From Anolis sagrei (taxonomy: Eukaryota > Chordata > Lepidosauria > Squamata > Anolidae): DNA of 64,000 bases. The position numbers and the translations under genes are program-made. The stretch is from contig NC_090024.1 of the NCBI RefSeq assembly GCF_037176765.1, forward strand, positions 168,953,278-169,017,277, read 5' to 3'. The notes under the pieces are model-generated. The model searched no databases and was not told the origin of the DNA. It worked only from the letters and a program-made list of their open reading frames with translations. Of the stretch, positions 1 to 11,918 are shown in pieces (the stretch's first letter is position 1; each line of letters starts with the position of its first letter).

Positions 1-2388
1 TCAACATGTCTGAGTGTCTCTCGTTCCCAGCCTTCATTTCATCAATGGAATATACAGAATTTCAAACTCAGTCCCGTGTCATTTTGGCACACATACAAGG
101 TCGAAATAGCCAAATCACCTGCCAACTTTTCAGGCAGTCTTACTTTTTATATATATTTTTCCGTGCCAAAGTTCAGGACACAAAGCTCTCTTTTCACACC
201 ATTTGAAACAATAATAATCAATCTACACAAAACAGTTCTCAGTTTCTCTTTAAAATCTTTTCATTTAGCACTCTTGGAAAACTAAATCAGGTACTCATTC
301 TTTTTACACAGCAGTGCTTGCACAAATCTCAACCCATTGTTACAACACATAGATAATCTTTGCTGCCACTCACTCAGGATCACATGTGCACATCACAAAT
401 ACCTCCAACAACACAAGGTCTCACAGAACCTAGTTTCCAGGGAATTTCACACAATTGACAATTACCAGGGAGTATCACATAATTTTCTCAAATCTTTTTC
501 TCAAATCGGGAAGTGATTTTTCAGGGGCATCTGTTCACTCTCCCACACAGCTCTAGTCCAAAGTCCCATACTGACTGACTGCATCTGTAGGTGACTTCCT
601 TGGGGTTTTGATGGTAAAAGGAAGCCAGTGCTACTGTGCGACAGAAGCCACTTTGGAGCTTGTGGAAGCTGCAGAGGGCTAAAAATACAAAAATCATGCC
701 TTTTATAAATTCTCTCTGCTCCTGTCACCTTTGACTCAAGGAAACACAAATACTTTTTCTCCTTTTCAAACAGGTAACTAAAATCCACAGCTTTTTGCAG
801 AAAATTCAAATCACACAACACAACATCAAAACAGCTTCTCTCATTCTTTCCTTTCCAGAATCACTGAGGCGAAGCCCTCTCCAGCCTCAGAATGCACACT
901 CAAGATTTAACACAGCACCTTTGCAACCAAATCAGCATCTCAACACAATTTAACAGTTTGTAATAACATTGAAATCAGTATAGATGAATTTGAAATCTCA
1001 GCATTTGCAATACATTTCAACACAAAAGTTTAAGACATCAAGATTAGTGAAAAACATCAGCATAGGCAGTTTGTCATTTTTAACTCGACATCACATCAAT
1101 CTTAAATCCCCCTCACATAAGTGTGGAAACAAGACATTTTAGACAGGTGGTGTGAAGACAAGACAGCCTTGTGCACATGGAAACGCACACACAAGTGGCC
1201 ATTCACCCCACGTTCCTATAGGATTTTGGCTGGGTTTTGTTTGATGGATTTTTTTTTGTTTTTTCTCCAGCCAGTACAAAAAGTTAGTTTCTTTGGGAAG
1301 TGGAGTCAGAGCATCCGAGTCCACTCTCCCCCACACTCCAGTCCAAAGGATGTTTTGTTACTGCAGATAATAGAAACTTCCCGCTAACTATACTAATGTG
1401 GTCTCAACAAAATCACCAATTCAATTCTCATAGCTTCAACAAATTCAATTCATCTCATAATTACCCTTCCCCGAAGCTTTTGCAGTAATTCAACCGGGCT
1501 CGGCCCACTCTTGGGCGGCAAGCCAACAGACGGAGATCCGGCGGCTGGGCCCAAGCACACACGCAGATGACTCCTTCCCTTCTCTTGCCGCCAAGAGATA
1601 AGCACCTGAGCCGGAGGCCCCAAATGCCTCTCTCGGCTAGTGCCTTCCAAAAAGAACGCCCTCAAATATGCAACATCTCAGTGGAACCTCCAGAAAATGT
1701 AGGGGCAAAAACCAAAAAGATAATCCACAAATCCAAAATCCAAGAGCAGATTGCCCCTTCCCAAGGAGGGCGAGGAAGGACACCACGAAAGTTGAATCTT
1801 TAAAACTGCAAAATGCTATTTATTGCGCAGCTGAAGCAATAGTGACAAACATGCATATGGGGATGCAATAAAGGGGTTTGTCCAACCTAAAGTTGGTTGC
1901 ATTGATTATTTATAACTTTCATTAAAACAGTTTGATTGGTACATAGAAATCAATCATCTCATTGGTTCCCAAAGACAAATCATTTCATTGGTCTAAGCTA
2001 GTTATGCAGTTGTTCATTAGTTGTTTATGATTTTGATTGACATTATAGCACACGTGGGATCCTAACAATGGCACAACTATAACATAACTATGGTCCATTG
2101 TTCTCTGACCATGATTGTATCTTATCTGTTAGTCTGTTGCAAACATGGCTTCAGAGCGACTGGGAAACTTGGGAGTTCTAACTAGCCAAGAGCTAGCTGG
2201 TTTTGTCCGGATATGTTGTTACCCTTGAATAGTAACTTCTTCTTTGGAACACTGATTTCTCAAACAATCAGCATTTTCTGTGAACAAAGGCCTACTGCAG
2301 AAATAGGCCAATATGGCAGTAAATCATGACATATGGGCATTGGGAATATATCTGAAAATTCGCTTTTTAAAATCACGTCCCCTCCACT
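1..2388. repeat. Unresolved repeat-rich DNA upstream of gene A exon 9
   Basis: No exon and no recognisable protein domain is visible on either strand. The segment is AT-rich with a GC-richer block near 1480-1660 and an AATAAA-containing stretch near 1868. It lies where intron 8 of gene A should be. It has no counterpart in intron 8 of gene B, where similarity begins only at about 2389. I infer retroelement debris, possibly LTR-type, that inserted into or replaced part of the intron. The family is not identified. Confidence 0.35.
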
Positions 2389-2680
2389 CTCACTCCCTTC
2401 CTCCAACTCTACTATTCCCCAACTGACACTTTCCAACTGTCAGAATTCAAAAATTCCACTGGTTCGTTTTTTTTCTACACTCGACCAAGCTCAGCTCACT
2501 TTCTCTCAGGTAATCAAAATGGTTCTCCACATTTCCCTGGGCTGCCTTCAAGCTCCGCCCCTTTTTAGAAATGTCTCTAACCTAAAATGGCTGCCTCCAA
2601 CTTCCATACAAAATGGATGCCAGCTATTGGGCCTATTTCTGAGCTAACCCTGGTCTTCTAAGGTATGGAAATTCATCACA
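2389..2680. repeat. Intron 8 block shared by genes A and B, absent from C
   Basis: This block is near-identical to 32371-32665 in intron 8 of gene B. The same place in gene C (near 62270) has the flanks joined directly without it. It therefore belongs to an insertion shared by A and B only, and it marks their 3' halves as close relatives. It looks like the end of an unclassified retroelement-like insertion. Confidence 0.55.
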
Positions 2681-2927
2681 CATGCCATGCATAAGACACT
2701 AAGAGGATTCTAGCCATATTTCTGCAATACAAATATGGAATCTGGGCTGAAATGCTATTGTTAATCTCAGCAAGAGTAAATCATTGGGTAAAAATCTTTG
2801 TTTCCCATGAAATTTAAAGATATTTTAAAGGTATTTTGCTCTGGTTTACAATAGTGACTTGCCAAATTTGTTGATGTCACCTCAACATCTCATAAGTTTT
2901 CTGTGTCCATTTTTTCTTCTCTTCCAG

Positions 2928-3103
2928 GAAAGAGAGCCTGCCTTGGAGAACGGTTGGCTCGGATGGAACTTTTCCTTTTCTTCACAGCCTTGGTTCAGAA
3001 GTTCTCTTTCCAGGCTCCAAAAGGCGTGAAGCTAAGTCTTGACTTCAAGATGAACATTACACTGAGCCCAAACGAATACCATATATGTGCCATCTCGCGT
3101 TAA
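2928..3103 (+). CDS. CYP2J-like: Cytochrome P450 2J-like, gene A, exon 9 (partial gene)
   Basis: This is the last coding exon of a P450 whose other exons lie left of the window. It starts after a pyrimidine-rich acceptor ending in AG at 2926-2927, in phase 1, and runs to a TAA stop. It completes the heme-binding signature (GKRACLG, with the cysteine thiolate ligand) and carries the L helix and the C-terminal beta loop ending HICAISR. The 57 residues are identical to exon 9 of gene B. The product would be an ER-anchored, heme-thiolate monooxygenase. Whether the rest of gene A is intact cannot be seen. Confidence 0.9.
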
Positions 3104-3211
3104 AAGTATTCCATATTGCTGTCAAAATATGTAGGGTTAGGCTATAATAACAGGGCTATTAGACCCTGTAGAATTAACACAAATTAACTTTTTTTAGAAT
3201 GCAAATATTTT

Positions 3212-3217
3212 ATTAAA
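3212..3217 (+). terminator. Candidate polyadenylation signal of gene A
   Basis: An ATTAAA hexamer, the commonest variant of AATAAA, lies about 110 bases after the stop codon of exon 9. The same hexamer is at 33188-33193 after gene B. No cDNA evidence is available here. Confidence 0.4.
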
Positions 3218-3329
3218 CTTACCAACAATTTTAAGTCTTTGTTGTTGTTTTTGGTCTACAAATACTACACAAAGGTTTCCTGGTCATGCTGTCTCTTCAG
3301 AAGCTTTTTCAGACTTGGGCCTTCCTACT

Positions 3330-3760
3330 AATAGCACTCTGAACTCCACCAAAGATGGAATTGGACCAGACTTGGCACACAGAGCCCCCGTGATCAGTCA
3401 AAAATACTGGAGCTCTTTGGGGAAAAATTCACCTTGATTTGGGTGAATTGTAGTTCACCTACACCCAGAGAGCTCTGTGAACCCTCACTGATGGATGAGG
3501 ACCAAACTAGGCACACATACCTGATATGTTGAAATTTGATTACTGGAGAGGTTTGGGGGGAACTGACCTTTCTGGGAGTTGTAGTTCACCCAAAACCAGA
3601 GAAACTGTGACCTTCAACAATGATGGACCTGGTTTGAACTTGGCACACAGAATTCCCATGACTAACTCAACCTACTGGAGGGGTTTGAGGGGACTGACTT
3701 ACCATAGTGGGAGTTGTAGTTTACCCTACAGTCAGAGAGCATACTGAAACCCACCAATGC
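3330..3760. repeat. Short minisatellite, about three units of 132-136 bp
   Basis: Degenerate units each carry a core reading CTTGGCACAC or close to it, at 3371, 3507 and 3639, plus a tract reading GGGAGTTGTAGTTCACC or close to it. Repeat spacing is 136 then 132 bases. The same array is present after gene B (about 33306-33736). A reverse-oriented relative forms the larger array at 58860-59900. No coding capacity. Confidence 0.6.
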
Positions 3761-5194
3761 AGCATCTACAGCAAACTTACCCAACATAGCCAACTTTAAG
3801 TACATATAGTAGTATACAGTAAAGACAATAGAAAAGAGAAAGAGCTCATCACAGGAAGATTGGCACAGTCAAGGAAGCCATGCCCCTGAGTTTGCAATAC
3901 CTGAGCAGGGCTATAAGTAAAAGGATATCTAATTAGCAGGGCTGCCATGAAGCAAAGCTGATTTGACAGCACATAATAACAACTCCAAATGTATTTTCCC
4001 CAAGCTGTGCATAGCACAGCATGTCATCTGGGCTCTGTATGAGCCGATAACATTGAAAACAAATCAATGACATAACATCACACAATGACGCAATTAAAAT
4101 CAATGGCAGGGCCAAATGTAATAATTAAGGATAAAAATGTGCTGGGCGTGACCAGGTGGAGTGTTTGGAGGGGGATGGGCAAGCAGATATCCTAGATCTC
4201 TGATAAAGTGCGTTGGGACATAATGCTAGGAGTTTCCTTATTCTGGGAAGGCACACTGGAACAACCACGTTTTCAAGCTCCTCCTAAAGATTGCTAAAAA
4301 ACAAATACAATGAAAGTACGCTTTATTCTCATTTTCTGGAAAGAGGACATACATTTATCAATGTCAAGTTTTTCATTATAGAAAAAATCCACACTAAGCC
4401 ACACATGGAATTAAGCCACTAAGAATTATCTTTTGCAAAGGGAAGCTTTCTGGATTTTTAAGTTAAATACAGTGTTTCCTACTGGTCTTAATGATAGACT
4501 GGATCTCAACTGTTTTTTGTAATAGGCCCCATTATCCACCTTATCTGCTTGGAATTTACATTTCAGCTGACTGTCTGCAATTAGCCCTGCCTTTAAATCC
4601 TCACTTCTGTGTTCTTGCATTGCTCACTATCGAGAACTAAACTGCAGGGCGAACTTCATACTGTAGATAATGTAAGTAATAACATGCATGTAATCTATCT
4701 TATTGGAATGTATATAATTACTTTATTGGGCTGATATGAGCGGGGCATAAATAATGCAAATAAATAAATAAGTATTGAATGTTTGCTTTGGGTGCCTTTT
4801 TCGACATATCTATTATGTTGTTTGTCCCATTTAGGGATTTATTGTGAAGTCCCTCAAAACAAGGCATCTCAACCCGGGGATCCTTGTCGGACAGTATTTT
4901 GAACTATATGGACATTATTTTGGACTTCAGTTTACTTTCTCAAGGACTACTCCAGTGTTCAATTCATCACTTCAAAGACTGTATAAATATTTTCTTAATA
5001 CTTACTATTTGTTGTGAGAGTTAAAACAAAAGAGTGAAGATGCTTACTACCATCACAAGAAAAAGGAATATATATCATTTGGAAGAGTGAATGTATAACT
5101 CTCAAGTCTCGAGAAAACTCTAGAGGGAAATTACTTAGTAGCATTTAGACTTATACCCTATGCATTTTCTTTGTTATATTTATGTGCAGTTTAA
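3761..5194. other. Duplicated A-B intergenic DNA without genes
   Basis: This is near-identical to 33737-35170 downstream of gene B. It contains an L2/CR1-type 3' tail near 4728-4776 (text resembling a LINE terminus followed by an AAATA tract) and otherwise AT-rich unique sequence. I see no exon. Confidence 0.5.
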
Positions 5195-5239
5195 TGGTAG
5201 GTTACATATCTGTGACCATCTTTCTTCGAGTGGTGTTTT

Positions 5240-5382
5240 GCGAATTCACACTTGTGGAGAGACTGCGCCTGCGCGGGCTCCAACGGAAACTTCTACAGTT
5301 TAAACTTTTCAAGTTTTGGCAGTAACCCCGCCCAGCCCCGGCAGGGGATAAAAGGGCGCCCCGCACATACCGACACAATTCC
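5240..5382. repeat. DIRS right inverted terminal repeat (core)
   Basis: This stretch is the near-perfect reverse complement of 11468-11610. It includes the GC-rich tract around GGGATAAAAGGGCGCC. The outer end of this side, 5195-5239, differs from the opposite terminus and is instead matched by the internal complementary region. Confidence 0.85.
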
Positions 5383-5440
5383 TACGCCGCTACGGCAGCG
5401 AGAAATTGGAGGTTTGACTGAGGGGAGGCTGGGTGGGTTA

Positions 5441-5536
5441 GTGTGAATTCGCAGAGCACCACTCGAAGAAAGATGGTCACAGGTATGTAACCTACCATTT
5501 TTCTTTGTGGTCTCTGCGAATACACACTTGTGGAGA
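5441..5536. repeat. DIRS internal complementary region
   Basis: The first half (5441-5497) is the reverse complement of the element's outer end at 5195-5251. The second half (5498-5536) is the reverse complement of the other outer end at about 11593-11631. It thus carries both termini joined head to tail. In the accepted DIRS model this region templates completion of the ends and circle formation. Confidence 0.85.
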
Positions 5537-6120
5537 CTAGCAAGCTCAGGTCCCGGAGGCGGGAAAAAGGCAAACCGACCTATAAAGCCAAGGGCCAAAC
5601 AATTTTATTAAGTGCAAACAGTTACTTAACAAGAGATTGCAATCACTTCCGAAGAAGGGCACAGTGCATAAAACTTATGGGAGTACGTGATCCTCCCGGC
5701 CACGTGAGGGTGGCCAATTCACAGTGAAAGACACTCAACAAGTGAGGGCGTTCTTGAACAATTTTATAAACTTTTGACCCTTGGAAACAAACAACATAGC
5801 CATTGTTGAAGACATTCATTGCAATGAGGGCACATTAAGTAGTTACACAAAACAGTTTTGTCAACAAGTGCAAAAAACACATTTGCAAGGCAAAATGGTC
5901 GATAGAGAAACAAAGCACTACCCGTAATGAGCCTCACGAGGCTATAGTGCAAGGTTGCCTGCACCTCAGGCAAGAAAGGCATCAAGTATACAGGTGCAAT
6001 TACATTCACCATCATCGGTAAACAGTTCTATTCGAGCAAACACATGGTAATAACATTCACAACAATATACGTTACCGAAGAGGTTCATGGTACCGACACA
6101 ACAAAAAACTTTGCAAAGTT

Positions 6121-7524
6121 CTAAGGCGGACACGACCCCAGAATTGCCCTCCCAAAGGCCATGTCAGGTGTATACCTGGTATTCAGTCTGTAATGTGAAA
6201 CAAATGTCTGAGGGTTCTTCCAAATAGCCGCCTTACAAATAGCGTCCAGAGGAATCCCCTTAAGGAAGGCTGTCGATGCCGCCATCGCCCTGGTTGACCG
6301 AGCCCGGACAACCGAGGGAGGCTGTTGTCGAGCCAGCTGGTAACAAAGCTCGATGGTCGAGGTGATCCAATGAGACAAATGTTGCGCCGTAATCGGCAAG
6401 CCCACCTTATCATGGGCATATGCCACAAACAGGCGTTGGGTTCTCTGAGCCTGAGCAGTTCTGTCCCTGTAACACAGTAACGCTCTCCGTACATTGAGCA
6501 TATGGAGTCTTTTCTCCGTCGGGGTAGAGGGAGATTGACAAAACGAGGGAAGGACAATGTCCTCATTAACATGGAAAGGGGATACAACTTTAGGGAGGAA
6601 TGTCACGTCTGTGCGGAGAACTGCCCTGTCCTCGTGGACAACAAAGTACGGTTCGTCCACACGCAGTGCCGTGAGTTCCGACTGCCTACGGGCCAAGGTG
6701 ATCGCTACCAGAAAAGCCACCTTCCAAGACAGAAGTCGGAGGTCGATCGACGCCAAAGGTTCAAAGGGCGTTTGCGCGAGCCGAACCAGCACAAGGTCGA
6801 GGTCCCAACCTGGAGTTGGGGAGCGGACTGGGGGATGCAGGTTGTTGAATCCCCACAGGAAAGACTTCACAAAGCTATCCTTGAACAAGGAAGCTTCTCC
6901 TGTGCATTGAAGCTGCCAAGAGATGGCCGCTAGATGAGACTTGAGCGACGATAGCGACAAGCCCCGTTCGGTAAGGTGCAGTAAGAACAAGAGAATTGAC
7001 GGTACTGAAGGCTTATGATCGTCTAGCCCTTTTTCAGAGAGGAAGGCCTGGAAGCGGTTGAGGCATGCTGAGTAGCATTTCTTAGTTGCTGGCTTGTGAG
7101 CTGCAGCCAGGATCTGGAGAACCCCAGGGCACAGGGACCTCAGAACTCGATCCTCCACGCCGAAAGATGAAGAGAAGCGAGGTCGGGGTGGAGTAGCTGA
7201 CCGTCTTCCCGGGAAAGCAGATCCTGCCGAAGTGGAAGGTGTCTCATCCGTCCCTCGGACAGCTGGAGGAGGACTGAGAACCACGGTTGTCGTGGCCATT
7301 CCGGCGCTATTAAGATGCAGTTCGTTTGCGCCGATTGGATCCTCTCGATCACCCTCAGGATGAGCGGGAAGGGTGGGAAGAGGTAGAGCAGATGTCTCGA
7401 CCAGTCTAGGAGGAACGCGTCTCCGAGACACCCCGGTACCGTGTTCGGAGCAAGTCAAGCACCGAACTGCGGGAGCTGAGCGTTTTGCGGCGATGCGAAG
7501 AGGTCTGCAGCTGGAAGGCCCCAA
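6121..7524 (-). mobile_element. DIRS tyrosine recombinase region
   Basis: The 467-codon frame contains a phage-integrase-type tyrosine recombinase. It has an N-terminal SAM-like DNA-binding part (around the TKKCYSACLNRFQAFL segment). The catalytic part includes an arginine motif in ARRQSELTAL and a C-terminal SHYRLNTRY block, where the tyrosine nucleophile is expected. Its start overlaps the RT-RNase H frame by about 70 bases, as is usual in DIRS elements. The enzyme would insert the circular DNA copy in the nucleus. Confidence 0.85.
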
Positions 7525-8678
7525 TCCCTAAAGATCTTGGCCAGTTCATCGGGGTTCAACCTCCACTTGTGTGAGGTTGACTTGGTTCTGCTGAGTGCAT
7601 CCGCCTCGACATTGGTCTCGCCCGGAAGGTGCAGAGCTGTTATCGACACCGACCTGGCCACACACCACTCCCATAGTTCCAATGACAGCTTGAGCAGTTT
7701 TCTCGAGCCCGTTCCGCCCTGCTTGTTCACGTAGAACATTGCCACCATGTTGTCCGTAAGGATTTGGACAGACTTCCCGGTGACCATGAGGGCGAATGCC
7801 CTCAGGGCTTTGAAGATCGCCAGCAATTCCAAGTAATTTATGTGGCATTGTCTTTCCTGTGGAGACCAGAGGTCGTGTACCGAAAGTTCTCCTGTATGGC
7901 ATCCCCATGCGAACATCGAGGCGTCCGTCGTGATCGTGATGGCTGGGGGCTCTGGGTGAAAAGGAATGCCCTTGCAGACATGCTGGCGGTTCATCCACCA
8001 GTTTAGAGAGTCCTTCACTGACCTCGGGACCAGCAGGTGTTTTGCGGCACTGTCCCGCATGGGGTTGAAGCGGTCCAAGAACCATCTCTGGAGGGGACGG
8101 AAGCGGAGCCTCGCCAATGGAGTCACCATCACCGTGGAGGCCATGTGCCCGAGGAGGACTTGTATCTGCTTCGCTGGAACTACTCGGGATCGACGAACTT
8201 TGACCGCCTCGGCACGAAGAGCTCTGAATCTCTCCTCCGGGAGGAACACCGACTGGGAGAGAGAATCGAACATGGCGCCTATGAACTTTATGCAAGTGGT
8301 GGGTTCCAGATGAGATTTCTCCTCGTTCAGCTGGAGGCCCAGGTTTTCGAGGAGAGAGAGTGTCCTTGCCACCTGGATCCGCAGGAGGCCTGGGGAACAT
8401 GCCGCCAACAACCAATCGTCTAGGTATGGGAAAATGCGGATTTTTTCCATTCTGAGGGCTGCTGCGACCACCGACATGCATTTGGTGAAAGTTCTCGGTG
8501 CCGTTACGAGCCCGAATGGAAGCATGTTGAAGGCATACGTCTGACCTGCTACCCTGAAGGTCAGGAAGCGCCTGTGGTGTTTTCTGACTGAAATTTGGAA
8601 ATAAGCGTCCCGGAGATCGACGGACGCGAAGAAGTCCCCGTATCTGAGGAGAGGGAGTATGGATGATACCGTCACCAT
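7455..8678 (-). mobile_element. DIRS reverse transcriptase-RNase H region
   Basis: The 407-codon frame shows RT palm motifs (FFASVDLRDAYFQI, then FPYLDDWLLA with the YLDD box) followed by an RNase H domain. The latter has an acidic TTDAS motif, an NYLELLAIFKAL block and ADALSR near the end. The YLDD box and RNase H layout match DIRS and Ngaro-type elements. It would copy element RNA to DNA. Confidence 0.88.
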
Positions 8679-8792
8679 CTGGAACTTTTGGGGTTCGATG
8701 AAGGAGTTTAAGTCTCTGAGATCGAGGATTGGGCGGAGGGAACCATCCGGCTTTGGGACAGTAAAGTATCTGGAAAAGAAGGCTCTATGGTT

Positions 8793-11398
8793 TTAAGAGT
8801 CCGGTAGAGGGGAAATGGCCCCTTTCAGAAGCAAGGTCTCGTCTTCTGTTAGAATTGCTGAGGATGGTTCGGTATCGACAATATGCCCCGTTGGTGGGAG
8901 CTCTTCGAACTCCAATGCATAGCCTTTGTCGACAATCTTTAAAACCCATGCATCTGAGGTGATATTTTCCCATGCAGGGAGAAAGTTTGTCAGGCGATCC
9001 CCGAATGGTGTCGAGCCGGATGGAAGGATGAGGGCGGGTACCATTGGGAGGGACATGAGAACAACATCGGTAATGGAACTGCAAACGGTATCGTCCATTA
9101 GGGCGTCAAATGCGGCGCTTGGCCTGGTTGCCTCCTGAGGCCTGGCGGGATCGTGAACGCTGTTGCTGGTGCTGCCTCCATTGTTGTTAGGGTTGTTGAG
9201 GGTGGGTTTGCTGGGAAGCATGCAAAGGACGGGCTGGCTGGCAGTACTGGATGGTGTGGTACGGGACCGTGTGCCGACGCTTATACTGGAACCATCTGGT
9301 TCTCTGTGCCTGGTTCTGATTCTCGAACCCGCACTTGGCAGCCAAAGTCTTGAAGTCATGATTTGACTTTAGCTTGTCGTCCATTCCGGCATTAAAGAGT
9401 CCCAAGGTATCGAACGGGAGGTCCTCGATGACCTGCCTCGATGATGTTGAGAGGCCAGAGGATCTGAGCCAGGCATGCCTCCTGATTGCCACAGCGTGGG
9501 CGATCATCTTGCCCGCAGTGTCTCCTGTGTGTTTGGCCATCTGCATCTGGTGATGCGCCAGAGAGTTCGCCTCCTGAGCCAGGGTGGAAAGGGCAGCGCG
9601 ATCTTCATCAGACATCCTCTGGAAAAACGGTGCCGCTTTTTCCCAGAGAATTTGCTGGTATGCGCCCATACAAGCACCATAGTTGGCCATGCGGGCTAAT
9701 AAGAGGGCACCAGAGTAGAGCTTTCTGCCCACTGCGTCGAATCTCTTCCCCTCCCGATCAGACGGCGTTGACGATTGCCTCCCAAACGCCTGAGCCGCCT
9801 TCACGACCACCGAGTTGGGATCGGGGTGATGTTTGAGCCACTCCAAACCCTCATCGTCCGTTCTGTACCATGATTCAATTTTCTTAGAGGTTGGAGGGAT
9901 GGAGGAGGGGGTCTTCCAAGAGCCCTGGATCACCTCGAGGAGGTAGGGGAGGAAGGGTAGAAGAGGAGCAGGTGGAGATTCTGATTGCACCCTCTTAAAC
10001 ACCGGGTCTTGTACTGCCTTGGAAGTCTGCTTGACCTCCAAGCCTAGGGCATCAGCCATGCGAGCCATTTGATCCGCAAAGGCTCAGACATTGTCCGTGG
10101 GAGATGGTGGATCAACTTCATATGCATCATGAGTGGGTGATCTCCCGATCCCGAGAGAAAACACCGATCCCGAATGTACCGATGTCGGCAACTCGCCATC
10201 TTCCTCTTCATCATCAGCAGTAACGGATTGGGGAGGAGGGGATGAGGAAACATCCCGAATCGGACGTTGTGGTGGAGCCGCTGGAGGGGCTTTTGAGGCC
10301 GAGGCCTGAATGGTGTGGGCCAATCTCATAGTCTGTCTGCCCCTTTCTGGAGTCTCCATCACTGGAGAAGTCTCCTGTCTTGCCGTCACAGTTGTCACGG
10401 TCTCCTGTGTGGTTGTCACAGACCGAAAAAGCTCCTGTCTGGCTGTCACATGTCGAGTTGGTGCCTCGATCACCATGTCCACCGAAATCACCGGGGACGC
10501 GGGCTGTTCCAAAGGCAGCTCTGGCAACGGCTGTGGCTCCCAAGCAGGCTGAGGGGCCAGCTGGGGTTGAGCAGGCTGCAACGGCGATGACCTCGCCGAC
10601 GATGTGGCCGAGGAGGCGGTAGTCTGTTTTCGGGAAGAAGAAGAAGACGAGGATGGAGGCGGCATCGTCTTCTTCTTCTTCACCGGCGGCTGTGCTGTCT
10701 TCGACAGAGACTTGCCCGGGGTGGGCAGGACGGAGGATGAGGTGGAAGCACGCCGAGATTCCTCTTGAGACCGGCGAAAAGCGATGCGAACCGCCGTGGA
10801 AGATGGCGGAGTCGCCAATGTCGACCTTGTGGACCTAATCGATCTCACCGACGCCACCGAGCTGGTCGAGGAGTGTCGGATGCGTACGGTCTCAGTCGTG
10901 ACCGTGCATGGAGCCTTCTGCTTCGTAGGCTTTGCGGCCTTAGAAGCTGTCGACACCGAGGCCTTAGAAGCTGTCGACATAGCTGGACATAGCTGGAACT
11001 CTCGGTCTTTTCTGCGCCGCCTTTCTCGCCCTTGTCTGGCGAGGCTCGGCCTGAGTTGAGGGATCGACGGGTTTCGATGTCGATGCCCCCTTCGACGTCG
11101 ATGTTGATGTCGATGGCTTGGATACCGCGGCTGACGTCGACGCCGATGTCGATGTTGAAGGTACCGGAGTCAACGTCTGCTGGTACAAGAGGTATCGAAG
11201 CCGATGAACCCGGTTTTTACGGGACTGTGCCATCAACGATTGACAATGACGACACGAGGAGGTGATATGTGCCTCTCCGAGACACAAAAGACAAGCGTGC
11301 TTGTCCGAATCAGGGATCTTCCTCGGACAATTCGCGCATCTTTTGAAGCGAGTTGTTGACATAATATTGTCGAACAACTCAAAGAAAACTCTATCCAA
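8793..11398 (-). mobile_element. DIRS Gag-like region
   Basis: Four partly overlapping minus-strand reading frames (144, 298, 293 and 188 codons) lie between the left terminal repeat and the RT. They include a cysteine-rich N-terminal part (CANCPRKIPDSDKHAC), a long Ser/Thr/Pro-rich low-complexity stretch, and a more ordered domain around AQAFGRQSSTPSDREGK. This is the position and composition of DIRS Gag. The low-complexity stretch should not be mistaken for a host mucin-like gene. Confidence 0.7.
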
Positions 11399-11467
11399 AA
11401 ATCGCTAGTAGAATCTCTATCCAAAAATCACCAGAAGTATCGAAGCGAGCCATGCGGCGGAAAAAAA

Positions 11468-11610
11468 GGAATTGTGTTGGTATGCGCGGGGCGCCCTTTT
11501 ATCCCCTGCCGGGGCTGGGCAGGGTTACCCCCAAAACTTGAAAAGTTTAAACTGTAGAAGTTTCCGTTGGAGCCCGCGCAGGCGCAGTCTCTCCACAAGT
11601 GTGCATTCGC
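11468..11610. repeat. DIRS left inverted terminal repeat (core)
   Basis: Reverse complement of 5240-5382. The outer end of this side runs on to about 11631, where duplicated intergenic sequence resumes. Confidence 0.85.
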
Positions 11611-11918
11611 AGAGACCACGAAGAAAAAACTAATTTACACAGTTAATGTTAACATAGCTCTGTGCAGATAACAGTTTACAACTTGCGTTTTGCTTTCTCC
11701 ATTACACAGAAGAAAGTTTCAGTGCCCTGCTCCCCCCCCCCCCACCACCATGCCAATTGGATCTAATGAGGACATAGGAAGCCTCCTATATTCTCTAGGC
11801 AGCATCCTAGGATGCTTCCAGAACCCCACTGGAGGTGTCCATGTATCGTATGATGAGCTTCACCAAGCTCCATCTTAGAAGTGTTCTAGGTTGCTTTCCG
11901 AAGTCAATGTGATGAGAT

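Larger units (their letters stand above)
5195..11631 (-). mobile_element. DIRS-type tyrosine-recombinase retrotransposon (fossil, nearly whole)
   Basis: A 6.4-kb element lies between genes A and B and is coded on the minus strand. In minus-strand order it has a left inverted terminal repeat, Gag-like reading frames, reverse transcriptase with RNase H, a tyrosine recombinase overlapping the RT frame, an internal complementary region and a right inverted terminal repeat. This order is diagnostic of DIRS-1-like elements, which integrate through a tyrosine recombinase from a circular intermediate and normally leave no target duplication. The paralogous site near 35170 is empty, and no flanking duplication is visible. 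It is GC-rich against AT-rich flanks. All parts are present with only a few breaks, so it is young, but I treat it as a fossil copy. Confidence 0.9.

Noticed and set aside
10084-10980. Ser/Thr/Pro-rich 298-codon frame as a host gene
   Set aside because: It lies between the DIRS left terminal repeat and its RT, on the same strand, and fits the Gag region of that element.
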